A program made the position numbers and the translations under genes. A DNA stretch of 32,862 nucleotides from Corallococcus sp. CA053C (lineage in GTDB: Bacteria; Myxococcota; Myxococcia; Myxococcales; Myxococcaceae): positions 1 to 32,862 of the forward strand of contig NZ_RAWA01000057.1 in the NCBI RefSeq assembly GCF_003611675.1. The letters are read 5' to 3'. Positions 7,024 to 15,682 of this stretch are shown here, piece by piece. The notes beneath the pieces are model-generated. The model was not told where the DNA came from. It made no database searches and saw nothing but the letters and a program-made list of their open reading frames with translations. The first letter of the stretch is position 1. Each line of letters starts with the position of its first letter.

Positions 7024-9654
7024 CGTGTCGACCCCAAGGCGCTCGTCCGTCGCCTGACGCCCACGTCCACCCGCCTGCTGGAGGCGGCCGTCGCCCGCGC
7101 CAGCACGGGACGCTTCTATGAAATCGTCGTCGAGCACCTGCTCGCGCAGCTGCTGGAGGCGGAGGACTCCGACGTCGCGCGCATCCTGAGCCACTTCCAG
7201 GTGGACCGCCGGAGGCTGGCCACGAGCGTGGACCGCGCGCTCCAGGGCATGCGCGCCGGCACCCCGGGCCGGCCCGTGTTCTCCGAGACGCTCTTCCAGT
7301 GGATTGAAGACGCCTGGTTGCAGGCATCCGTGGAGCAGGGGGCCACGCGCCTGCGCTCGGGCGTGCTGTTCGCGCAGTTCATCACCCGGCGCAGCCGCTA
7401 CACGGCGGAGCTGTTCCCGGAGCTCGACGCCATCTCGCGCGACGAGCTGATGGACTCGCTGGAGGTGGTGCTGCGCCCCTCCGCGGAGACGGTGGAGGTG
7501 GCGCCGCCGGAGGCTTCCACGGGAGGAGGTTCGCCAGGCGCGCAGGCGGGAGGGCGCGGGGACGAGTCCCTCAAGCGCTTCACCACGTCGTTCACCGGCC
7601 GCGTGCGCGAGGGGAAGATCGATCCCATCTTCGGCAGGCACCGGGAGATCCGCCAGATGGTGGACATCCTGTCGCGGCGCCGGAAGAACAACCCCATCCT
7701 GGTGGGCGAGCCGGGCGTGGGGAAGACGGCGCTCGTGGAGGGGCTGGCGTGGGCCATCGTGAAGGGCGAGGTCCCGGACGCGCTGAAGAACGTGGAGCTC
7801 TTGGGGCTGGACCTGGGCCTGCTGCAGGCCGGCGCGGGCGTGCGCGGTGAGTTCGAGAACCGCCTCAAGGCCGTCATCTCCGAGGTGAAGGCCTCCCCCA
7901 CCCCCATCGTGCTCTTCATCGACGAGGCGCACACCATCATCGGCGCGGGAGGCTCCGCGGGAGGCAGCGACGCGGCGAACCTGCTCAAGCCGGCGCTCGC
8001 GCGTGGCGAGCTGCGCACGCTCGCCGCGACCACGTGGAGCGAATACAAGAAGTACTTCGAGAAGGACGCCGCGCTGGAGCGCCGCTTCCAGCCCGTGAAG
8101 GTGGAGGAGCCGGGCGTCGAGGACGCGGAGCTGATGCTGCGCGGGCTCCGGGCCACCTACGAGGCCGCGCACGGCGTCACCATCCGCGACGAGGCCGTCA
8201 CCGCCGCCGTGCGCCTGTCCCAGCGCTACATCTCCGGCCGGCAGCTCCCGGACAAGGCGGTGGACCTGCTCGACACCGCGGCGGCGCGCGTGAAGATTGA
8301 ACAGTCCACGCGGCCCGACGAGCTGGTGGCCCTGGAGCAACAGATCGCCGGCCTGGAGCGCGAGCGCGATGCCCGCCAGCGCGACCTGTCGGAAGGCCAC
8401 CCGGGGGACGCGGGCGCGGTGGTGCAGGTGGAGGAGCGGCTGGCCGCGGTGCGGGATCAGCTGGCCACGCTGCACGGGCGCTGGGAGGTGGAGCGGGCGG
8501 CGGTGGCGAGGCTGTCAGCGGCCCGGAAGGCGCTCGCCACGTCCGCGCCGGACGCGGACCGGCAGCCGCTGCGGGCCGAGGTGGACGAGGCCTCCGCGAA
8601 GCTGTCGCAGGCGCGCGGCGAGGAGCCGCTGGTCCACGCGGACGTGGACGCAGACATCGTGGCGCGTGTCGTGTCCAGTTGGACGGGCGTGCCCGTGGGC
8701 AAGATGCGCAGCGACCTGATTGAGGCGGTGCTGAGCCTGGAGACGAAGCTGGCTTCGCGCGTGCGGGGCCAGGACGCGGCGGTGCGCAAGGTGGCGGAGA
8801 TCATCCGCATCTCCCAGGCGGGCATCCGCAACCCGGACACGCCCATTGGCGTGCTGCTCTTCGTGGGCCCCAGCGGCGTGGGCAAGACGGAGACGGCGCT
8901 CGCGCTGGCCGACAGCCTCTACGGCGGCGAGCGGTTCATGACGACGCTCAACATGAGCGAGTTCCAGGAGAAGCACACCGTCTCCCGGCTCATCGGTTCG
9001 CCCCCGGGCTACGTGGGCTACGGCGAGGGCGGCCTGCTGACGGAGGCGGTGCGCCAGCGGCCCTACTCCGTGGTGCTGCTCGACGAGTGCGAGAAGGCCG
9101 ACCTGGAGGTGATGAACCTCTTCTACCAGGTGTTCGACAAGGGGATGCTCACGGACGGCGAGGGCCGCGCCGTGGACTTCCGCAACACGGTCATCATCCT
9201 GACGAGCAACCTCGCGTCGGACATCGTGATGCGGATGTTCGAAGGGGACGCGACGCCCACCGCCGAGCAGGTGATGACGGCGATCCGCCCTGCCCTGAGC
9301 CAGCACTTCAAGCCGGCGCTGCTGGCGCGCATGACCATCGTGCCCTTCGGGCCGGTGCAGCGCGACGTGATGCGGCAGATCGCGGAGATGAAGCTCGACA
9401 AGCTGGTGAGCCGGCTGCGCACGGCGCACGGCGTGGAGACGACGCTCGCGCCGGAGCTGCTGGACGAGCTTGCCCGCCGCTGCACCGAATCCGAGACGGG
9501 CGCGCGCAACCTGGAGCAGATCCTCCAGGGCTCGCTGATGCCCGCGCTGTCGCGGGACCTGCTGCAGAAGCTGGCGGGAGGCGCGGTGCCTCCCCGCCTG
9601 CACATCGCACTGACCGCCGAAGGAGACTGGGACCTCCAGTTCTCCGGAGCCTGA
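7021..9654 (+). CDS. clpV: T6SS ATPase ClpV (TssH), apparently starting at ATC
   Basis: ClpV is the AAA+ unfoldase that dismantles contracted TssB/TssC sheath. Numbering from codon 7021 gives 877 residues, typical of ClpV. The first AAA+ domain has Walker A GEPGVGKT at about 229 and Walker B LFIDEAH near 301; a coiled middle domain follows at about 430-540; the second AAA+ domain has GPSGVGKT at about 616 and LLDECEKAD near 688. The frame contains no ATG, GTG or TTG before GTG 7201, but residues encoded from 7021 (RVDPKALVRRL onward) match the conserved ClpV N-terminal domain. A strong GAGGAGG site at 7006-7012 sits 8 bases before ATC 7021. Starting at 7201 would remove about 60 conserved residues. 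Function is certain; the ATC start is inferred. Confidence 0.95.
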   Translation: MRVDPKALVRRLTPTSTRLLEAAVARASTGRFYEIVVEHLLAQLLEAEDSDVARILSHFQVDRRRLATSVDRALQGMRAGTPGRPVFSETLFQWIEDAWLQASVEQGATRLRSGVLFAQFITRRSRYTAELFPELDAISRDELMDSLEVVLRPSAETVEVAPPEASTGGGSPGAQAGGRGDESLKRFTTSFTGRVREGKIDPIFGRHREIRQMVDILSRRRKNNPILVGEPGVGKTALVEGLAWAIVKGEVPDALKNVELLGLDLGLLQAGAGVRGEFENRLKAVISEVKASPTPIVLFIDEAHTIIGAGGSAGGSDAANLLKPALARGELRTLAATTWSEYKKYFEKDAALERRFQPVKVEEPGVEDAELMLRGLRATYEAAHGVTIRDEAVTAAVRLSQRYISGRQLPDKAVDLLDTAAARVKIEQSTRPDELVALEQQIAGLERERDARQRDLSEGHPGDAGAVVQVEERLAAVRDQLATLHGRWEVERAAVARLSAARKALATSAPDADRQPLRAEVDEASAKLSQARGEEPLVHADVDADIVARVVSSWTGVPVGKMRSDLIEAVLSLETKLASRVRGQDAAVRKVAEIIRISQAGIRNPDTPIGVLLFVGPSGVGKTETALALADSLYGGERFMTTLNMSEFQEKHTVSRLIGSPPGYVGYGEGGLLTEAVRQRPYSVVLLDECEKADLEVMNLFYQVFDKGMLTDGEGRAVDFRNTVIILTSNLASDIVMRMFEGDATPTAEQVMTAIRPALSQHFKPALLARMTIVPFGPVQRDVMRQIAEMKLDKLVSRLRTAHGVETTLAPELLDELARRCTESETGARNLEQILQGSLMPALSRDLLQKLAGGAVPPRLHIALTAEGDWDLQFSGA

Positions 9655-9659
9655 GCCGG

Positions 9660-10691
9660 ATGGCGACCTCCATGATGACACGACAGGGATTGCTCACAGC
9701 CGTCGCGCTGGGCCTGCTGGCGGGGTGCGCCACCACCGCGCCCGCGCCCCGGCTCTGCCAGAAGGACGCCGGTTTCAACGAGCGCTCCGCGCCCACGCCG
9801 GACCTGTGGTTCGCGCTCTTGCTGCACGGCTACGACAAGGACCGCAACGTGGTGCCCCGGCCCGCGGTGGACTGCTCGGGCGCGCCGGTGGTCTGGCAGG
9901 ACCCGACGCAGGACGAGTGCCGCGAGCCGGGCCCGCCCTCCGAACCCCTGCCCCCGCCAGCGCAGCTGACGGAGCAGGACCTGGTGCTGGAGACGCTCCA
10001 GGCCCACGAGCGGCTGGTCTGGGTCATCACGCGCCGGTACACCAACGGCGAGGGCGTGGGCCCCGTCGCGCGGGTGCACACGACGGAGACGGGCTTCTCC
10101 GTGGAGGCCCTGGGCACGCTGCGCGCGCTGCCCTTGCGCGCGAAGCTGCGGATGGAGCGCGTGGCCGGCACGGAGGTCCTGGTGGCCGAAGGGGACGCCT
10201 GCACCACCGACGCGTCGGAGGAGCAGGTCTGCCGGCGCGCGGTGCGCATCATGCCCCTGCGCAGCCACCGCTTCTTCGGAGAGGCCGTGTCCAGCAAGGA
10301 CAAGGCGTGCCTGGGCGCGGCGTGGTTCCCGCTCAGCCGCGAGCTGTCGTTCACGCTGCCCAACGGCCTGCGCCGGACGTACGAGCTGGCCTCGACGGTG
10401 TCATTCAAGGCCGACGGCATCACCGTGCAGGAGCAGGTGCAGGTGAGCGATTCGGATCCGAAACAGCCGGCCGTGGCGCCCCGCCTCTACCGCCGCGCGC
10501 AGGACCACCGGGAGCTCACGGTACAGGACAGCGTCCTCACGGGCAGCGCGCCGTCGCTGTGGGTGCGGATGATCGAGCAGCAGCTGCTGGCCGGAGCGAA
10601 GCCGCTGCCGGAGCAGGAGGTGGTGCCGCTCGAAGCCCCGCCCGAGCCGAAGGACAGCGCTCCGAAGACCGCCTCCGGCGCGAAGCCTTGA
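9660..10691 (+). CDS. T6SS-linked lipoprotein of unknown function
   Basis: The 343-residue product begins with a short basic segment, a hydrophobic stretch and a lipobox LLAGC with the lipidated Cys at about residue 23. The next residue is Ala, so outer-membrane sorting is expected. It starts 5 bases after the clpV stop and ends 64 bases before vgrG, so it is probably part of the T6SS transcript. It is twice as long as TssJ and lacks anything I recognise as that family. The mature protein has several Cys residues and a C-terminal Pro/Glu-rich tail. I do not recognise a domain; a structural or regulatory accessory role is only inferred from position. ATGs at 9672 and 9675 are alternative starts. 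Confidence 0.8.
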   Translation: MATSMMTRQGLLTAVALGLLAGCATTAPAPRLCQKDAGFNERSAPTPDLWFALLLHGYDKDRNVVPRPAVDCSGAPVVWQDPTQDECREPGPPSEPLPPPAQLTEQDLVLETLQAHERLVWVITRRYTNGEGVGPVARVHTTETGFSVEALGTLRALPLRAKLRMERVAGTEVLVAEGDACTTDASEEQVCRRAVRIMPLRSHRFFGEAVSSKDKACLGAAWFPLSRELSFTLPNGLRRTYELASTVSFKADGITVQEQVQVSDSDPKQPAVAPRLYRRAQDHRELTVQDSVLTGSAPSLWVRMIEQQLLAGAKPLPEQEVVPLEAPPEPKDSAPKTASGAKP

Positions 10692-10755
10692 AGCCTTTGC
10701 CGTAGCGATTCCACCTTCGTCGGATCAACGCCCGGAGACCTGGGCGGGGGGCTGT

Positions 10756-13086
10756 ATGGCACGAACGCAAGCACCAGCCTATTCGCTGCAGATCGGCTCC
10801 CACGGGGCGGACACGCTCGTCGTGAGCCGCTTCTCCGGCACGGAGGCCCTCAGCCGTCCCTATGAGTTCATCATCGACTTCCACGCCACGGACGGCGAGC
10901 CGCTGACGCAAGCCGAGCTGATCAACACGCCCGCGCTGCTCCAGGTGCGCGTGGGCCAGGCCGCCGCGAGGAACGTGCACGGACGGGTGTTCCGCGCCGA
11001 GTCGCTGGGCCAGGTGGGCGGGCGCTGGTGCTACCGCGTCTGGGTGGGCCCCCAGGTGCTGAGCCTCCAGCACGTGCGCCGCAGCCGCCTCTTCCAGCAC
11101 CAGACGGTGCCGGAGGTGGTGAAGACGGTGCTCGACGAGGCGGGGGTGGAGCTGAAGCTGTCGCTCCAGGGCAGCTACACCGCGCGCGAGTACTGCGTGC
11201 AGTACCGCGAGTCGGACCTCGACTTCGTCCGCCGGCTGCTGGAGTGGGAGGGCATCTTCTTCTACTTCCAGCACACCGAGGACTCGCACACGCTGGTGCT
11301 GGGAGACAGCTCCGGGGCGCACGAGCCGCTGCCCGGCGGGAGCACCCTGCCGCTGCGCGACGACGACGGGCGCGCGGCGGACGGCGAGTACCTCCACGCC
11401 CTGCAGGCCGTGCGGCGCCTGCGTCCGGGCGCCGTGCACCTGAAGGACTACGACTTCGAGAAGCCCGCGGTGGACACCTCCGCGAAGGCCGCGTCGGAAG
11501 GCGTGGCGGCGCTGGAGCTGTACGACTACCCCGGCGAGTACGTGGCCCCCGGCACCGGCAAGGGCGCGGCGAAGGTGCGCATGGAGGAGAAGGCGCAGGG
11601 GAGCCACACCTTCGCCGGAGAGAGCGTGTGCCCCCGGCTGACGCCGGGCTACCAGTTCGACGTGGACTCGCCGGGGGATGGCGCTTTCGCGGGCGAGTAC
11701 ACGGTGGTGGAGGTGGTGCACACGGGGCTGCAGCCGGACACGCTCGGGGGCGCCGAAGCCCTCCAGGGGCTGTACCAGAATCGCTTCCGCCTGCTGCCGG
11801 CGAGCGTCCCCTTCCGGCCCCGGCGCGTCACGCCGGTGCCGCGGATCTCCGGCGTGCAGACGGCGACGGTCGTGGGGCCCGCGGGAGAGGAGATCCACAC
11901 CGACGCGCACGGCCGCGTGAAGGTGCTGTTCCATTGGGACCGGGAGGGCGCGCGGGACGACAAGTCCTCGTGCTGGGTGCGCGTGGGCCAGACCTGGGGC
12001 GGGCCGGCCTGGGGGCATGTGTACCTGCCACGCATCGGCCAGGAGGTGCTGGTGCGCTTCCTGGAGGGCAACCCCGACCGGCCGCTCATCGCGGGCACCG
12101 TCTACAACGGAACCAACCCCACGCCGTACGCCCTGCCGGACGAGAAGACGAAGTCGACGCTGAAGAGCGCCTCCAGCCTGGGCAGCGACGGCTTCAACGA
12201 GTTCCGCATCGAGGATGCCGCGAGCGAGGAGGAGATCTTCATCCACGCGCAGAAGGACAAGGACCTGCTGACGGAGAACGACAAGGCCCAGGCGGTGGTG
12301 GGCTACGAGGACCTGCTGGTGAAGAAGGTCCGTGTGCGGACCATCGAAGGCCACCAGACGCTGTCCGTCTCGCTGGATGACGCGAGCCTCGTGGAGGGCG
12401 ACCAGACGCTCCAGGTGCGCGGCAACCGCTCCACGGGCACGGTGGCGGACCACTCCGAGGAGGTGGAAGGCAACCAGTCCATCGTCGTGGCGAAGACCTT
12501 CACGGGCACCATCACGCAGGCGGCGGCGGAGACGGTGGGCGCGGCCAAGGCGCTCACCATCGGGGGCGGCTACGCCGTCAGCGTGGGGCTCGCGATGAAC
12601 GAGGCGGTGGGCGGCCTTGCGTTCCGCCAGACGGGCGCGGCCTACACGGAGCTCGTCCTGGGCAGCCGCCAGGAGACCATCGCGAAGGACAAGGACGCGA
12701 AGGTCGGCGGGGATTGGAACTCGGAGGTCACTGGGGGCGCCACGGTGACCGTGGGCAAGGACACGGGCGAGCAGAGCAAGACGACGCACCTGCAGGTGAC
12801 GGAACCGGCGGCGTGGCTCGCGAAGACCTTCGAGCTGAAGGCCGACACGTTCTCCATCATCGTCAACGGCAAGCGCGTCATCCACGTCGAGAAGTCCGGC
12901 AAGGTGCAGCTCCAGGCGAAGACCTTCACGATTGAGGGCTCCTCGGACATCAAGATGAAGGGCAGCAAGGTCCAGATGCTCGCGGCGGCCGCCCCACCCT
13001 CCGCGCAGGCCGAGGCGCTCAAGCTCGCCGCCATCGAGGGCACCCCGTTCTGCGAGGAGTGCGAGAAGAAGCGCAAGTCCGCATGA
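10756..13086 (+). CDS. vgrG: T6SS spike protein VgrG (TssI)
   Basis: VgrG trimers tip the Hcp tube and carry effectors. The 776-residue product opens with a gp27-like base, including SRFSGTEALSRPYEFIIDF and the ESDLDFVRRLLEWEGIFFYF block. A gp5-type OB domain follows at about 390-455 (VKVLFHWD, then SCWVRVGQTWGG and VLVRFLEGNPDRPLI). The needle comes next, with repeated short hydrophobic/charged units. The end (about 755-776) is a Lys-rich tail with a CEEC motif and no enzymatic domain, so cargo must be bound rather than fused. A run of Gs precedes ATG 10756. The stop overlaps the start of the DUF4123 gene by ATGA. Confidence 0.97.
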   Translation: MARTQAPAYSLQIGSHGADTLVVSRFSGTEALSRPYEFIIDFHATDGEPLTQAELINTPALLQVRVGQAAARNVHGRVFRAESLGQVGGRWCYRVWVGPQVLSLQHVRRSRLFQHQTVPEVVKTVLDEAGVELKLSLQGSYTAREYCVQYRESDLDFVRRLLEWEGIFFYFQHTEDSHTLVLGDSSGAHEPLPGGSTLPLRDDDGRAADGEYLHALQAVRRLRPGAVHLKDYDFEKPAVDTSAKAASEGVAALELYDYPGEYVAPGTGKGAAKVRMEEKAQGSHTFAGESVCPRLTPGYQFDVDSPGDGAFAGEYTVVEVVHTGLQPDTLGGAEALQGLYQNRFRLLPASVPFRPRRVTPVPRISGVQTATVVGPAGEEIHTDAHGRVKVLFHWDREGARDDKSSCWVRVGQTWGGPAWGHVYLPRIGQEVLVRFLEGNPDRPLIAGTVYNGTNPTPYALPDEKTKSTLKSASSLGSDGFNEFRIEDAASEEEIFIHAQKDKDLLTENDKAQAVVGYEDLLVKKVRVRTIEGHQTLSVSLDDASLVEGDQTLQVRGNRSTGTVADHSEEVEGNQSIVVAKTFTGTITQAAAETVGAAKALTIGGGYAVSVGLAMNEAVGGLAFRQTGAAYTELVLGSRQETIAKDKDAKVGGDWNSEVTGGATVTVGKDTGEQSKTTHLQVTEPAAWLAKTFELKADTFSIIVNGKRVIHVEKSGKVQLQAKTFTIEGSSDIKMKGSKVQMLAAAAPPSAQAEALKLAAIEGTPFCEECEKKRKSA

Positions 13087-13598
13087 GCCCTCCCATGGAA
13101 GCCAAGGCACTCGAAGCCTTTCGGGCCCTCCCGGGGCCTGTCTATGCCGTGCTCGACGCGGCCCGGGATCCGCGCGTGCTTTCACTGCTCAAGCGCGCTG
13201 GAGCGCCCTACCGCTCACTCTACGAAGGGCCGGAGGCGGAGGAGCTGGCCTCCGTCGCCCCGTACCTCGTGGAGCTGACGAAGGAGGAGGCGCTGCTCGA
13301 GCGCCTCATCGGAACGGGCTGGGGCCGCAGCTGGGGCATCTTCCTGACCGGAGCGAGTCCCTTCGATGCCGTGCGCAGACACCTGCGCAGGTTCTTGAAG
13401 GTGCAGGAGGAGTCGACCGGCAAGCGCCTCTATTTTCGCTTCTACGACCCGCGCGTGCTGAGGACCTTCCTTCCCACCTGCACGCCCCAACAGCAGGCGG
13501 AGCTCTACGCGGAGGTCGACTGCTTCTTCACCGAAGCCGAGGACGGCGGCCTGCTACGCTTTGCCCGTCCCCCGAGCGCTTCACGTGCGGCCCCCTGA
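13083..13598 (+). CDS. DUF4123 T6SS effector adaptor (Tap/TEC type)
   Basis: DUF4123 proteins are adaptors or chaperones that load an effector onto a cognate VgrG. From ATG 13083 the product is 171 residues. It shows the family order: VYAVLDAARDPRV near the start, a RSLYEGP and APYLVEL block, WGIFLTGASPFDAVRRHLRR with the conserved helix, and YFRFYDPRVLRTFLPTCTPQQ near the C-terminus. ATG 13083 overlaps the vgrG stop (ATGA), which argues for translational coupling and for pairing with this VgrG. ATG 13095 is an alternative. The cargo is presumably encoded just downstream. Confidence 0.93.
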   Translation: MSPPMEAKALEAFRALPGPVYAVLDAARDPRVLSLLKRAGAPYRSLYEGPEAEELASVAPYLVELTKEEALLERLIGTGWGRSWGIFLTGASPFDAVRRHLRRFLKVQEESTGKRLYFRFYDPRVLRTFLPTCTPQQQAELYAEVDCFFTEAEDGGLLRFARPPSASRAAP

Positions 13599-13607
13599 GA
13601 CGCGACC

Positions 13608-13958
13608 ATGCTCACGATCTCCCCGAAGCAGGTGCAGGACTTCGAGAGCGCGCTCGACAAGGCGTTCGTCGGACGCGTCATCGAATACCTCGCCCAGCAG
13701 CTGCCCGAACCCGTCGCCGCCGTGGAGCGGCCAGCGCTGGAGGAGCGGGTGTCGGCCGACCTGAAGGTGGCCCGGGCCTACGGCATCCGGCGCGACGCGG
13801 ACCTGGCGAAGTGGTGTTTCATCGCCTTCGTCTGTGGTTCCGCCTTCCACGCGTCCGAGGACGTGCAGGGGTTTCTCAAGGACCCGTTGATGACCTCGGA
13901 CACGAAGATGGATTTCCTCATGCGCTCGCTGGCCCATTCGCTGTCCAAGAAAGTCTGA
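13608..13958 (+). CDS. Small helical protein of the VgrG module, unknown function
   Basis: The 116-residue product is not recognised. It is predicted by eye to be mostly helical, soluble and without signal peptide. Features are an N-terminal SPKQVQDFESALDKAF helix, a central LAKWCFIAFVCGSAF hydrophobic helix and a basic C-terminus. It starts 10 bases after the DUF4123 stop and ends 12 bases before the candidate effector gene, so the three are almost certainly co-transcribed. Position suggests an accessory chaperone for the effector, but an immunity role cannot be excluded. Third-position GC is normal for the locus. Confidence 0.75.
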   Translation: MLTISPKQVQDFESALDKAFVGRVIEYLAQQLPEPVAAVERPALEERVSADLKVARAYGIRRDADLAKWCFIAFVCGSAFHASEDVQGFLKDPLMTSDTKMDFLMRSLAHSLSKKV

Positions 13959-13969
13959 GGGACTGAAAC

Positions 13970-14452
13970 ATGGCCGCAGTCGCCCCCGCTGCACCCCTGC
14001 TCGCGTTCGGTCCGCCCGGTTGGATCGCCTTCGGTATCGTGGTGGTGGGCACCACGGTGGCCGCCGTCTACGTGGCGAATGAAGCGGCGGAGCGGACCTT
14101 CCCCCGCACCATCGCCGATACGGATACCAAGACACGGACGAAGTGCCCCGAGGACCACCGGGGCCGCGTTCAAGCGCAGGGCGGTGGGCTGGAGAAGTCC
14201 CTGCCCTGGATGCAGCCCATGCCGCCGCCCGCGGCCCAGGGCGTGGCGCTGGCCGGCGCCGTCTATGCGATGCTGACGAAGCGGGAGAAGGAGGAACGGG
14301 CCACGGCCTTCGCCCAGCTCACACGGTGGGTCCTGGCCCGTCCGCCGGCCGGAGTCTCCGCCGTCGTGAAGATGAGCTTCCCCAAGCCCGCGCTGCGAGG
14401 AGGCATCCGGATGGACGTCGAAGTCCTCGCGGGAAAAGCCTTCAACATCTGA
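13970..14452 (+). CDS. Candidate VgrG-delivered effector with one membrane helix
   Basis: The 160-residue product starts with a hydrophobic segment of about 20 residues (near 15-38, GWIAFGIVVVGTTVAAVYVA), then a soluble part with CPEDHRGRVQAQGGGLE at about 58-75. A similar Cys...GR-QAQG-LE block appears, as I remember it, in toxin-like proteins coded next to VgrG or PAAR genes; I cannot verify that here. The gene lies in the position where the cargo of a VgrG-DUF4123 pair is normally found and is followed by an acidic protein that could be its immunity partner. No catalytic motif is recognised, so a mode of action is not proposed. A structural accessory protein is the main alternative. Confidence 0.6.
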   Translation: MAAVAPAAPLLAFGPPGWIAFGIVVVGTTVAAVYVANEAAERTFPRTIADTDTKTRTKCPEDHRGRVQAQGGGLEKSLPWMQPMPPPAAQGVALAGAVYAMLTKREKEERATAFAQLTRWVLARPPAGVSAVVKMSFPKPALRGGIRMDVEVLAGKAFNI

Positions 14453-14465
14453 CGGACCCCCTCCC

Positions 14466-14966
14466 ATGGACGCCCTCACCGCCCTCAAGAAGCACCCGAA
14501 GTTCCCCTTCTCCGGCTACCGGGAGGACGAGGAGCAGTACCTGATGTCGCAGATGTACTGGCTGGAGCTGTTCAAGTCCGTGGCGCAGCAGACGAAGGAC
14601 GCCTGGACGGGGTGGATGGCGCCCCTTCCGGACAGGGACGGCTCACTCATCTTCAGCACGCTCTGCACGGAGCTCGCCCGGGGGGTCATCTTCAATCAAT
14701 ACGCCCCCACGGAGGACGACGTGCCGCACGACCAGGGGGGCACCTACCATCCCTTCGTCGCCTGGGTGGACGTGTTCGGGGATGCGCAGGAGGAGCAGGT
14801 CATCGAGCACCTGACGATCAACAGCGAGATCTCCGCCGGGTGTGAACCGCTCTGTCTGCGTTTGTTGACGGCGTATGTCGTGGAGAAGCGCTCCCGCGCG
14901 GAGATGGAGGAGATGATTCACGCGTTGGAAGAGCAGCTCTACGGCCCCGTGGCTTCCCCTCCCTGA
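14466..14966 (+). CDS. Acidic cytosolic protein, possible immunity partner
   Basis: The 166-residue product has no signal peptide or membrane segment and many acidic residues, for example in REDEEQYL near 19 and EEMIHALEEQLYG near the end. It is not recognised as a known family. It begins 13 bases after the candidate effector and is followed 17 bases later by the next gene, so it belongs to the same transcript. Acidic, soluble, single-domain proteins directly after a toxin-like gene are commonly immunity proteins; that is the only basis for the suggestion. Confidence 0.7.
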   Translation: MDALTALKKHPKFPFSGYREDEEQYLMSQMYWLELFKSVAQQTKDAWTGWMAPLPDRDGSLIFSTLCTELARGVIFNQYAPTEDDVPHDQGGTYHPFVAWVDVFGDAQEEQVIEHLTINSEISAGCEPLCLRLLTAYVVEKRSRAEMEEMIHALEEQLYGPVASPP

Positions 14967-14983
14967 CCCGCTGGTAGGAGCGC

Positions 14984-15670
14984 ATGCGCATGGACAACGT
15001 GCAGCGGTTGGTGGCACGGCGGGTGGAGAAGCTGCTGGAGCAGCTCGCGTCGCTGGTGGCGCGGGGACGGACGGGCGAGGACCTGCCTGCCATTGGCGTC
15101 ACGCTGCACCTGGCGCATGGCCATCAGGTGAGCGGCGAGCTGCTGGACTACCTCCCGAAGGAGGCGGTGCTGCTGGCGTTGAAGAAGGAGGCGCTGTCGC
15201 GGTCCGAGTCGGTGACGTACGTGGATCTGGCGTCCGTGGTGGCGGTGACGGTGACGGACGCGGGCAGGCTCGCGCAGGTGCCCGGGATGGTGCGGCCCCT
15301 TCCAACGCGGTCGGATCTGCAGAAGCTGGCGGAGCAGCTCGCGAAGGGCATCACCGAACAGTTCTGGCCCAGCGAGGGTTCGCTGGGAGGGCAGGTGCTG
15401 CGCTTCGAGGTGGACTGGGTGGGGCTGGACGATGAACCGGGGCGGCTGGCGTTGGAGTTGGCGTTGAACGTCGCCGCGCATGCATTGAAGGAGCTGGGGC
15501 GGAGCGAGAAGAACGGACGTGAGGCCATCCGGGCCATCGCCACCGTGCGCTTCGTGAAGGGCAAGGAGACCCTGGCGAGCCTGGAGGGCGACACCGGCAC
15601 GGTGACGGTGGGCCCCGGGGGAACACCTACGGTCCAGGCGTTCCGAAAGGGCTTCACCGCGGGGCGGTGA
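14984..15670 (+). CDS. Conserved-looking 228-residue protein, function unknown
   Basis: The product has two parts. An N-terminal helix (VQRLVARRVEKLLEQLASLVA) leads into a strand-rich region at about 38-90 with the pattern GVTLHLAHGHQVSGELLDY, a helix, and VTYVDLASVVAVTVT, which looks like a small SH3- or Sm-like barrel. A second alpha/beta part follows, with WPSEGSLGGQVLRFEVDWVGL and a VRFVKGKETLASLEGDTGTVTV end. ATG 14984 has GGAG closely upstream; ATG 14990 is possible. It is embedded in T6SS cargo genes on the same strand. I know no assigned function; the barrel reading is an impression from strand spacing. Confidence 0.8.
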   Translation: MRMDNVQRLVARRVEKLLEQLASLVARGRTGEDLPAIGVTLHLAHGHQVSGELLDYLPKEAVLLALKKEALSRSESVTYVDLASVVAVTVTDAGRLAQVPGMVRPLPTRSDLQKLAEQLAKGITEQFWPSEGSLGGQVLRFEVDWVGLDDEPGRLALELALNVAAHALKELGRSEKNGREAIRAIATVRFVKGKETLASLEGDTGTVTVGPGGTPTVQAFRKGFTAGR

Positions 15671-15682
15671 GTACAGCCATCC

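Noticed and set aside
7201-7203. GTG 7201 as the clpV start
   Set aside because: It would cut about 60 residues that match the conserved ClpV N-terminal domain, and it lacks a good ribosome site compared with 7006-7012.
9660-10691. Lipoprotein as TssJ
   Set aside because: It is about twice the usual TssJ length, and no TssJ-like transthyretin-fold pattern was seen.
10537-13185. 882-codon open frame on the minus strand across vgrG
   Set aside because: It is antisense to a certain gene, with low-complexity Arg/Leu/His composition and no domain; a GC-bias artefact.
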